A program made the position numbers and the translations under genes. This document shows positions 1 through 8,589 of a stretch of 64,000 nt of DNA, piece by piece. The notes beneath the pieces were generated by a model. That model was given only the letters and a program-made list of their open reading frames with translations. It was not told the origin of the DNA and made no database searches. This stretch comes from Nitrosomonas sp. (GTDB taxonomy: Bacteria; Pseudomonadota; Gammaproteobacteria; Burkholderiales; Nitrosomonadaceae): positions 248,001 through 312,000 of the forward strand of contig JAMWZY010000002.1 in the NCBI GenBank assembly GCA_024281825.1, written 5' to 3'. Each line of letters begins with the position of its first letter. Within the stretch, counting starts at the first letter, position 1.

Positions 1-1
1 A

Positions 2-1648
2 TTAGGCATAGAAGGACAACCCCCGCACGTACTGAACCAACGTGCTGCAGCCTATGGCAATAAAGGTGACTGGCTATCGGCACAAGGCAAGTTAGCGGAA
101 GCACTAGAGGCTTATCAAAATTTTTTATCTTTAATGAAGCGCACTACTTTGCATGAACCTCATGAGCCAATCTATCAAAATAATACTTCGATTTCACTGC
201 GCAAAATAGGCGATGTGCTGAACGCTCAAGGAAAACCCACGGAAGCCCTGCAACATTACCAAGACAGCCTAGTAATCAGAAAAACACTGACTGCACAGGA
301 TCCGGGTAACACAACGTGGCAGCGGGATGTATCCTTATCACTGGAAATAATGGGTGATGTGCTCGACGCCCAAGGAAGCCCTGCGGAAGCCCTGCAACAT
401 TATCAGGACAGTTTAGCGATCAGAAAAACACTGACCGCACAAGATCCGAGTAATACTACATGGCAGTGGGATGTATCCTTATCACTGACAAGAATAGGCA
501 ATGTACTCAATGCCCAAGGAAAGCCTGCGGAAGCCCTACAACACTACCAAGATGGTCTAGCAATTCTGCAGAAACTGACCGCACAGGATCCGAGTAATAC
601 CGCGTGGCAATGGGACTCATCCACATTACGGGCAAGAATGGGTGATCCGCTAAAAGCCCAAGGAAAACCCATGGAAGCCCTGCAACATTACCAAGACAGT
701 TTAGCAATTATGCAGAAGCTAGCCACACAAAATCCGAGTAATACCGCGTGGCAACGAGAGTTATCCGTATTACTGGAAAGAATAGGCGATGTGCTCAGCG
801 CCCAAGGAAAATCCGCGGAAGCCCTGCAACATTACCAAGACAGCCTAGTAATCAGAAAAACACTGACTGCACAGGATCCGGGTAACACAACGTGGCAGCG
901 AGAGTCATCCTTATCACTGGCAAGAATAGGCGATGTACTCAACACCCAAGGAAAACCCACAGAAGCCTTGCAACATTACCAGGACAGTTTAGCAATTATG
1001 CAAAAACTGATCGCACAGGATCCCAGTAATGCCGGATGGCAGTGGGAGTTATCCTTATCACTGACAAGAATAGGCGATGTGCTCAACACCCAAGGAAAAC
1101 CCACAGAAGCCCTGCAACATTACCAAGATGGTTTAGTAATTCTGCAGAAGCTGACTGCACAGAATCCGGGTAATAAGCAATGGCAAAAAGATCTCAATGC
1201 ACTTTATGAACGGGTGTCGTTGATATTATTTGAATTGAATCGCTTTAGCGAAGCAATTGATATCGCTCAAAGCTGGGTAACCTATTTGCGCCAACCAATG
1301 GCTGACAACCCTACTGACCCAGAAACCTTAGCTATCGCACATGCTCATCTAGCGTGGTGTGCGTTATTCAATCAGCAACCGAATCGCGCGATCGAAGCGA
1401 GCGAACAGGGTCTAGCGATCAATTCGGATGAATCGACAGAGGCAGTGCTTCATACCAATCTTGCACATGGCTATCTGTTCACCGATCAATACGAGCAAGC
1501 TCGGGCTATCTATCAACGGTACCAGGATATAGCGGTTGGTGATGGCCGCAGTTTCAAACAAGCCGTACTAGATGACTTTAAAGAGTTCCGTCAAAAAGGC
1601 CTTACACACGCTGACATGAAGAAAATTGAAGCTTTGTACCAGCAATGA
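2..1648 (+). CDS. TPR-repeat protein, 5' end cut by window edge
   Basis: The reading frame is open from base 2, so the ATG at 134 is probably internal and the true start lies outside the window. The protein has seven successive 48-residue tetratricopeptide units (encoded at 185-1192). Each carries a GDVLxAQGKPxEALQHYQDSL core and a TAQDPxNTxWQ linker, and a more degenerate unit precedes them (about 41-184). The C-terminal 150 residues hold less regular helical repeats (EAIDIAQSW, RAIEASEQG, EQARAIYQRY). TPR arrays are protein-interaction scaffolds; no catalytic domain is visible in this part. Such arrays often follow an N-terminal effector or caspase-like/NTPase domain, which cannot be seen here. 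The stop lies 25 bp from the convergent HNH gene. The TPR assignment is firm; the role is unknown. Confidence 0.85.
   Translation, partial: LGIEGQPPHVLNQRAAAYGNKGDWLSAQGKLAEALEAYQNFLSLMKRTTLHEPHEPIYQNNTSISLRKIGDVLNAQGKPTEALQHYQDSLVIRKTLTAQDPGNTTWQRDVSLSLEIMGDVLDAQGSPAEALQHYQDSLAIRKTLTAQDPSNTTWQWDVSLSLTRIGNVLNAQGKPAEALQHYQDGLAILQKLTAQDPSNTAWQWDSSTLRARMGDPLKAQGKPMEALQHYQDSLAIMQKLATQNPSNTAWQRELSVLLERIGDVLSAQGKSAEALQHYQDSLVIRKTLTAQDPGNTTWQRESSLSLARIGDVLNTQGKPTEALQHYQDSLAIMQKLIAQDPSNAGWQWELSLSLTRIGDVLNTQGKPTEALQHYQDGLVILQKLTAQNPGNKQWQKDLNALYERVSLILFELNRFSEAIDIAQSWVTYLRQPMADNPTDPETLAIAHAHLAWCALFNQQPNRAIEASEQGLAINSDESTEAVLHTNLAHGYLFTDQYEQARAIYQRYQDIAVGDGRSFKQAVLDDFKEFRQKGLTHADMKKIEALYQQ
185..1192 (+). 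repeat. Seven tandem 144-bp coding repeats
   Basis: Seven direct copies of exactly 144 bp (48 codons) without indels. The conserved core, around gaagccctgcaacattacca, recurs every 144 bp (about 242, 386, 530, 674 and so on). Adjacent and non-adjacent copies share long near-identical stretches; for example copies 1 and 5 match closely through the ATCAGAAAAACACTGAC part. This suggests recent duplication or gene conversion and possible copy-number variation. Confidence 0.9.
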
Positions 1649-1673
1649 CCGATCAGATCTGAACCCGTACCAA

Positions 1674-2033
1674 TCAGGACTTATTGTTCAGCCGATCCTT
1701 CAGATTGGCGAACGGATTAAAGGTGGCGTTTGTGCCTACTGAATCTCTACCTACTCTCCCGATGGCATCTTTTAATTTGGAATGTTCGTGTTCATGACAG
1801 TAGGTGCATAACAATTCCCAATTACTGCCATCGAGTGGATTATCATCATGATTGCTGTTTTTGTGGTGCACTTCCAGCAACTGGAGATTTTTATGATCGA
1901 AAGTCCGCGCACAACGCCCACATACCCATGGGAATAATTTCAGAGCCTGCTCTCGGTAGCCTTGCGCACGTTTTTCTGCTTGACGGCGTGCCTCCAGAAC
2001 GATTTTATCCAGCTTATTCAGGTCTTTTACCAT
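1674..2033 (-). CDS. yajD: HNH nuclease family protein, YajD-like
   Basis: A 119-residue protein with a compact HNH/treble-clef zinc module: Cys38-x2-Cys41, the His56-His57 pair (EVHHKNSNHDDNP), Asn71 (DGSNWELLC) and Cys76-x2-Cys79-His80. This is the layout and size of the YajD group of HNH proteins. The N-terminal 35 residues are a charged helix. HNH modules cut DNA with one metal ion, but the cellular role of YajD is not established. It is transcribed toward the TPR gene and begins 91 bp downstream of the acyl-CoA ligase, so it could be the last gene of that transcript. Family assignment is strong, function weak. Confidence 0.85.
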   Translation of the reverse strand: MVKDLNKLDKIVLEARRQAEKRAQGYREQALKLFPWVCGRCARTFDHKNLQLLEVHHKNSNHDDNPLDGSNWELLCTYCHEHEHSKLKDAIGRVGRDSVGTNATFNPFANLKDRLNNKS

Positions 2034-2124
2034 GTCAGTCGACTCCTTTTATACAACGCACGCAACTACATCATCTACAACTAAAAAGCATCCTAAATGC
2101 CTTAGCTAGTTTTTCAACGAACTG

Positions 2125-3969
2125 TTAGCGTCCAGCATAAAATTGATCAATCACTTCGCGATATTTTTCCATTACTTTGCCGCGCTTTAATTTCTGTGTC
2201 GGTGTTAATAATCCATTCTCCACAGTCCATGGTTCATCGATCAACGCTACCCGACGTATCCGCGCATAGCCAGGAAAACCACTCGTCTGACGCGTAACTC
2301 TATCCAGCAAGACTTCCTCAACACGATTTTTTTGCCCTTCTTGATTGAGTGCATGATCAAAACCGTATCGGGCCATGAACTTTTCTTTCGCTCCCGCATT
2401 ACATACGACCAAAACACTTAAGAAGGAACGCGCCTCCCCTACGATCATCACTTGTTCGAACAACGAATCTCGCTTAATCGCGGATTCCATATCAGCGGGA
2501 GGAATTTTTTCACCCGTCGATAACACGATGATCTCTTTTAAGCGACCGGTAATAAAAATATGACCTTGGTCATCAATGCGTGCAATATCACCAGAATTCA
2601 ACCATCCGTCTGAAGATATGACCTGTTTTGTTGCTTCCGGATTATTCCAATAACCCAACATGACGTTGGGACCACGAATCAGCAATGCATCCTGTTCTCC
2701 CAGTTTAACCTCGACCCCAGGGATTGTACGGCCGACACTCGCGGGGATATTATCATCAGGGCGGTTAACGCTCACAACGGGGCTACTTTCCGTCATTCCA
2801 TACCCTTGCAAAAGCGACAAACCCAAACCTATAAAAGTACGTGAGACGCTGGGTGATAATTCGGCCCCACCACTAATCACATAGAGCAATCGCCCACCCA
2901 GTTTATTTAATACCTTATCGGCCACTAACCTTTTTAAAACCGGCCATAATAAGTGCTTTGGATTCCAGGATCCCCTTCCTTGTTGACATTCAAAGTGGCT
3001 GTATCCCACATCGACAGCAAAATTAAATAACCAACGTGCGAACGCAGGCCCATCCGCAAGCTTTGCTTGAATACCAGAATTAATTCTTTCAAAGATGCGC
3101 GGCACAGAAAATATTAAGGTGGGCCGTATGATCAAGAAATCTTGCTGCAGCTCTGAAATAGCCCTGTTATAAGCCGTGGTCGCACCGGCCATCATCGCTA
3201 AATAATACCCCGAGGTGCGTTCAAAGGTATGTGATAGCGGTAAAAATGAAAGCAACAAGTCTTCTTGAGAGATTGCAATGACTTCAAGACTAGCATGTGC
3301 ATTGGTTAAAATATTATGATGACTCAGCATCACGCCTTTAGGAGGTCCGGACGTACCGGAGGTATAAACAATCGTCGCCAGACTGCGTGCATCTTCGTTG
3401 AGATGTTGCACATCACTGGCTTGCGCAGGTAACCAATCATGCACTGGTATGACCCGAGAATCCTTTGCATCGCTGCCTGTAGAACCTAATTCAGCAGAAT
3501 GCAATATCGCTATACGCTGCAATCCATCCGTTTGCTGTTTTATTTCTACAGGCAATGCAAGTAACTCGTTCCATTGTTTCAGATTATCAAGCAACAATAC
3601 TTTAGCGCCCGAATGCTGCAGAATATAGGCTGCATTTTCTGCCCGATCCTCGGTATACAAAGGCACCACCACCAAACCCAATCCAAGCGCCGCTTGCTCG
3701 AACATCACCCATTCGGGACAATTTCGCATCATGACCGCAACACGATCTCCCCGCACTAGTGTTTCTTGCCTTAAAGCCGCTTGCCAGCACGACACAAAGT
3801 GATTCATCTCGCTCCAGGTATAGCTGGCCCATTGCTCAGTAATGGCATTGAAATAGCGATACGCAACATTCTCAGGTGAACGTTGTACACGCTCTCTAAA
3901 AAGTCCGTCCAGTGTTTTGGCCTGCTCAACCGGAATTACATCAATCATACCTTGCGTTTTTGTCTGCAT
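2125..3969 (-). CDS. Long-chain acyl-CoA synthetase (AMP-forming)
   Basis: A 614-residue ANL-superfamily ligase that activates fatty acids to acyl-CoA through an acyl-adenylate. Seen: the AMP-binding P-loop TIVYTSGTSGPPKGVMLSH near residue 207, the LLSFLPLSHTFERT motif, GYGMTESSPVVS (adenine-binding), and the hinge/C-terminal GDIARIDDQGHIFITGRLKEII with the following STGEKIPPADME. Its length and the LSHTFERT motif place it with the FadD15/FAA1-like group rather than with E. coli FadD (561 aa). The ATG is preceded by a G-rich Shine-Dalgarno (AAGGGGGG) at good spacing. It begins 24 bp after fadE on the same strand, so the two are very likely co-transcribed and act successively on fatty acids. 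Confidence 0.92.
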   Translation of the reverse strand: MQTKTQGMIDVIPVEQAKTLDGLFRERVQRSPENVAYRYFNAITEQWASYTWSEMNHFVSCWQAALRQETLVRGDRVAVMMRNCPEWVMFEQAALGLGLVVVPLYTEDRAENAAYILQHSGAKVLLLDNLKQWNELLALPVEIKQQTDGLQRIAILHSAELGSTGSDAKDSRVIPVHDWLPAQASDVQHLNEDARSLATIVYTSGTSGPPKGVMLSHHNILTNAHASLEVIAISQEDLLLSFLPLSHTFERTSGYYLAMMAGATTAYNRAISELQQDFLIIRPTLIFSVPRIFERINSGIQAKLADGPAFARWLFNFAVDVGYSHFECQQGRGSWNPKHLLWPVLKRLVADKVLNKLGGRLLYVISGGAELSPSVSRTFIGLGLSLLQGYGMTESSPVVSVNRPDDNIPASVGRTIPGVEVKLGEQDALLIRGPNVMLGYWNNPEATKQVISSDGWLNSGDIARIDDQGHIFITGRLKEIIVLSTGEKIPPADMESAIKRDSLFEQVMIVGEARSFLSVLVVCNAGAKEKFMARYGFDHALNQEGQKNRVEEVLLDRVTRQTSGFPGYARIRRVALIDEPWTVENGLLTPTQKLKRGKVMEKYREVIDQFYAGR

Positions 3970-3993
3970 CGTCCCCCCTTAACTGATAAGCTG

Positions 3994-6336
3994 CTAGCCA
4001 AGTTTCTCTTCGACATCGGTACTAAAATCCGCTGCAAAGTCATCCACTTTGATGACCTTACTGCGTAATCCCTTCAAACGATGGAGCAAATCCGCTTCTG
4101 CATTCGTTATAAAATTCAACTGCAGCGCTTGTGCAATTCTTTCTTCACCACTCGCAGTAATGTGTTTCGATTTTACGCCTTCGCGTATTTTCGCTTCTGC
4201 CGTTTCACTATCAATAGCACATTGGAACGCCAGTTCCAAATCAGCTAACGGTTCATTATTGGTATCCGAATCACTTTTCGGTAAATATATTCCTGCCGTC
4301 AAACGGTCTCGTATAGCACCAGGTTTCATTAAAATCCTAGCGACTTGGTGCGACAATTCATCACTCGGCAATCGACAACGTTTACCTAATGGAAATACCA
4401 AAGCTTTTAGCAACCAAACGAAAACAATCGGCACGGGAAAATTCGTTAGAAATTCATCAAATGCGCGTTGCATGTGATACAACGCATCTTGCATCGACCA
4501 ATGCAGCAACGGCAGGTCAGCATCAGGACGGCCATCATCTTCAAAACGTTTTAACGTAGCCGAACACAGATACAACAAACTCAAAATATCGCCCAATCGC
4601 GCTGATAATCTTTCTCTGCGTTTGAGTGATCCCCCTAACCGCATTAGGGCAAAATCTGCGATACAGGCAAAACTGGCAGAAAAATGCGTCAGCTTACGGT
4701 AATAAGCCACAGTTTCCGGCGCGCAATTTTGTGGCGCTGCACCTTCCAGATAGTGACTCAACAAACCATAAATTAAGCTATTAGCAGTATTGCGCACAGT
4801 AAACTTGGCATGCCCGACCAACGCAGTATCAAATTCCATTAATGCTCGTTGCGAATCGCTATCGTAAGCAGCATGGACTTCTTTTAACAGATAAGGATGG
4901 CAGCGCATGGCCCCTTGGCCAAAGATAATCATGTTGCGTGTCAGTATATTCGCACCCTCCACTGTAATACTCACTGGGATTTGCTGATAGGTCCGGCCAA
5001 GATAGTTTCGCGGCCCAATACAAATCGCTTTGCCGCCATGAATGTCCATCGCATCATTGACTGCTTGTCGTCCACGTTCGGTCAAGTGATACTTAACAAT
5101 CGCTGAAGCGACTGATGGCTTCTCACCCAAATCTACTGAACTCGCCGTCATCACCCGCGCAGCATCCATCATATAGGTATTGCCGCCGATTCTCGCTAAC
5201 GCTTCTTCCACACCCTCAAAATAACCGATTGGAGTTTTGAACTGAACCCGTACCCTGCTATAGGCTCCACTCGTTCGAGCTGCCAGTTTTGCAGCCCCTA
5301 CGCCGGTTGCTGGCAATGAAATAGCACGACCCGCAGCCAAGCAATTCATCAACATGCGCCAACCTTGTCCGATTCCCTCTTGACCACCAATCACCCAATC
5401 CATTGGAATAAAAACATCTTTACCCGAATTGGGGCCATTTTGAAACACTGCATTCAAGGGATAATGGCGCCGTCCAATATTGACCCCTGGCGTATTCGTC
5501 GGGATAAGCGCCAGTGTAATACCGAGGTTTTCTTGGCTCCCCAACAACCGGTCCGGATCGTGCAATTTAAATGCCAAACCCAATAGGGTTGCGACCGGGC
5601 CTAATGTGATATAGCGTTTCTCCCAAGTAACTCGCATGCCCAGCACACCCGTTTGACCATCGTAATCCTGACGGCATACTACAGCGGAGTCTGGCATTGC
5701 TCCCGCGTCAGATCCTGCTTCTGGGGAGGTTAATGCAAAACATGGGATTTCTAATCCTTTGGCCAGTCGCGGAAGATAGTATTCCTTTTGTTTTTCGGTA
5801 CCGTAATGCAGCAATAATTCCGCCGGGCCAAGTGAGTTGGGTACCATTACGGTCACCGCTGCCGTGCCACTGCGTGATGCAAGCTTCATCACAACTTCAG
5901 AATGCATCAACGCAGAAAAACCATAACCGCCATACTGTTTGGGAATAATTAATCCAAAAAAGCCCTTGTCGCGAATGAATTGCCAAACTTCAGGCGGCAA
6001 GTCTTTTAATTCGTGCGTAATCTTCCATTCATTCAATAACGCACATAATTGTTCTGTAGGTCCATTCAGAAAAGCTTCTTCTTCTGCTGTCAGATGTGGC
6101 TTCGGATAGGCTAGCAATTTTTTCCAATCAGGCTTGCCACTGAACAAATCACCCTCCCACCATACCGTACCCGCATCCAACGCTTCCTGCTCAGTTTGCG
6201 AAATTTGTGGCAACATACGGCGAAAAATCTTCAACACTGGGTGCGATACCAAAGTCCGGCGCAATAGGGGTATCATCAGAACAACACTGATCAATGCAAC
6301 AACAATCAAAGTGACATAGAAGAGAAACGCTAGCAT
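3994..6336 (-). CDS. fadE: Acyl-CoA dehydrogenase, FadE type
   Basis: A 780-residue FAD-dependent acyl-CoA dehydrogenase of the long FadE type (E. coli FadE is 814 aa), catalysing the first oxidation of beta-oxidation. A hydrophobic N-terminal segment (residues 2-24) suggests membrane association. The core motifs include FGLIIPKQYGGYGFSALMHSEV, CFALTSPEAGSDAGAMPDS (FAD/substrate site), WEKRYITLGPVATLLG and the C-terminal ADH stretch IHGGKAICIGPRNYLGRTYQ. The last 280 residues match the DUF1974 extension of FadE proteins. GGAG lies 9 bp before the ATG. It heads a two-gene unit with the acyl-CoA ligase. Its presence in an apparent autotroph suggests lipid turnover or recycling. Confidence 0.92.
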   Translation of the reverse strand: MLAFLFYVTLIVVALISVVLMIPLLRRTLVSHPVLKIFRRMLPQISQTEQEALDAGTVWWEGDLFSGKPDWKKLLAYPKPHLTAEEEAFLNGPTEQLCALLNEWKITHELKDLPPEVWQFIRDKGFFGLIIPKQYGGYGFSALMHSEVVMKLASRSGTAAVTVMVPNSLGPAELLLHYGTEKQKEYYLPRLAKGLEIPCFALTSPEAGSDAGAMPDSAVVCRQDYDGQTGVLGMRVTWEKRYITLGPVATLLGLAFKLHDPDRLLGSQENLGITLALIPTNTPGVNIGRRHYPLNAVFQNGPNSGKDVFIPMDWVIGGQEGIGQGWRMLMNCLAAGRAISLPATGVGAAKLAARTSGAYSRVRVQFKTPIGYFEGVEEALARIGGNTYMMDAARVMTASSVDLGEKPSVASAIVKYHLTERGRQAVNDAMDIHGGKAICIGPRNYLGRTYQQIPVSITVEGANILTRNMIIFGQGAMRCHPYLLKEVHAAYDSDSQRALMEFDTALVGHAKFTVRNTANSLIYGLLSHYLEGAAPQNCAPETVAYYRKLTHFSASFACIADFALMRLGGSLKRRERLSARLGDILSLLYLCSATLKRFEDDGRPDADLPLLHWSMQDALYHMQRAFDEFLTNFPVPIVFVWLLKALVFPLGKRCRLPSDELSHQVARILMKPGAIRDRLTAGIYLPKSDSDTNNEPLADLELAFQCAIDSETAEAKIREGVKSKHITASGEERIAQALQLNFITNAEADLLHRLKGLRSKVIKVDDFAADFSTDVEEKLG

Positions 6337-6530
6337 AGTTATTTTCTCCGTAATGATTGGAATAGCCTGCGCACAACCACATGCTATGTGTGCAAAAATG
6401 GAACCGGCAGGTAAAATCCGGTTTCTATAAAACGCTTACACTTTCAAATGTACCTGATAATCGCTCAAAGCTCTATACTAGTCGCGTATTTTTACGCCAT
6501 GATGATAACTTTAAATGCCGCAGCGAGTGA

Positions 6531-7730
<1,200 letters not shown>

Positions 7731-7931
7731 ATCTAGAATGAGCAATCTACAAAAATAAACATAAATTCAATATCCTAAACAACTTAATCTAAATATTCGT
7801 GATTCATGTAGACACTATGTATACAAAAAGAACGAATAGGATATAAATTTGCCCGCGCTCCCCTGGACCTATCCGCACAGCAAGATCAAGGAAAACCACA
7901 TTCTTGAGTTTGTGATTTTTTCATAAATAAA

Positions 7932-7961
7932 TTGTGAACTTTTTGTGAATCATGCTATCTT
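7932..7961 (+). promoter_or_regulatory. Candidate sigma-70 promoter for the small membrane protein
   Basis: TTGTGA and TATCTT hexamers separated by 18 bp, about 60 bp before the ATG at 8022. Only sequence similarity supports it. Confidence 0.35.
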
Positions 7962-8021
7962 ATATACAGTAAGACCATAATATTTAAGTAGCTTCGATAA
8001 ACTTCCGACCAGGAGATTCAC

Positions 8022-8261
8022 ATGAAAACAAGTCAAAATACTATTTACACAGCCGCAAAAATCACTTTCGTTTTATTTGGCATCGTGCCTTTGATTGGGT
8101 TTATGATGTTTGGTGAATTACCTTCATTTTCAGTAATGCAAACTGAGGTAAACTGGATAGAAGCTGATATCGTTTTAGGAATTCTATTTTTTCTAGGCTA
8201 CCTTGTATTTGCTAGCATAGCTAATAAAACGCGTATTTCTCAGCAGAAAATTCATGCCTAA
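8022..8261 (+). CDS. Small two-helix membrane protein, unknown function
   Basis: A 79-residue protein. Two hydrophobic segments (about residues 12-30 and 49-66) are separated by a short polar loop with acidic residues (QTEVNWIEAD), and the tail is basic (NKTRISQQKIH). A good Shine-Dalgarno (AGGAG) lies 8 bp before the ATG, a candidate promoter is upstream, and a hairpin terminator follows directly, so it is a genuine monocistronic gene. I do not recognise a family. The predicted location is the inner membrane. Confidence 0.75.
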   Translation: MKTSQNTIYTAAKITFVLFGIVPLIGFMMFGELPSFSVMQTEVNWIEADIVLGILFFLGYLVFASIANKTRISQQKIHA

Positions 8262-8276
8262 ATTTTCGTAGGCTAA

Positions 8277-8317
8277 AAGGAGGCCAATGTTGTTATACAT
8301 TGGCCTTCTTCTATTTA
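8277..8317 (+). terminator. Rho-independent terminator after the small membrane gene
   Basis: A 14-bp stem (AAGGAGGCCAATGT paired with ACATTGGCCTTCTT, one G-T wobble) with a 6-nt loop at 8291-8296, followed by a T-rich tail. It starts 15 bp after the stop codon. Confidence 0.85.
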
Positions 8318-8539
8318 GAAACGAAGGAATGTGGAATTTCTTTGCAAGAATATTGCAGATATTTGTTCAATTGGTTTTCATAAACATTCTACATCGCTAG
8401 CCATTATTCGCCGAAGTGTAAAGTACAGGAAGAATGCAGCAACTGCGAGAAAATACCCACTTCAAGGCTCTGCTGACGCGTTACGGTATCGTCTGGGAAG
8501 AAACTTCTACATATATACATCAGAAACTTACAGCTAGGC

Positions 8540-8583
8540 TTCGTAATCAGTAGGCCGGGGGCTCGATTCCTCTCAACAGTACC
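8540..8583 (+). pseudogene. tRNA-Thr(CGT) 3'-half remnant, possible attachment-site scar
   Basis: The segment folds onto the canonical numbering of a tRNA 3' half. The anticodon loop TTCGTAA (anticodon CGT) is at 8540-8546, the 3' anticodon strand TCAGT at 8547-8551, and a five-base variable loop at 8552-8556. The T stem/loop GGGGG-CTCGATT-CCTCT is at 8557-8573 with G-T wobbles, followed by a 7-nt acceptor strand at 8574-8580 and then ACC. The 5' half is missing: the bases before the loop (TAGGC) do not pair with TCAGT, and no D arm is present. Half-tRNAs of this kind are typical of integration endpoints. It ends 6 bp before the stop of the RTX gene. Confidence 0.6.
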
Positions 8584-8589
8584 TCTTTT

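Noticed and set aside
1730-2128. 132-codon plus-strand frame opposite the YajD-like gene
   Set aside because: Antisense shadow of the HNH coding region, whose minus-strand frame has clear zinc-motif residues.
8331-8537. 68-codon frame before the tRNA remnant
   Set aside because: No homology or initiation signals; composition like spacer DNA.
8434-8553. 39-codon frame ending inside the tRNA remnant
   Set aside because: Too short, ribosome site too close to the start, and overlaps the tRNA-like sequence; could be a gene relic but not supportable.
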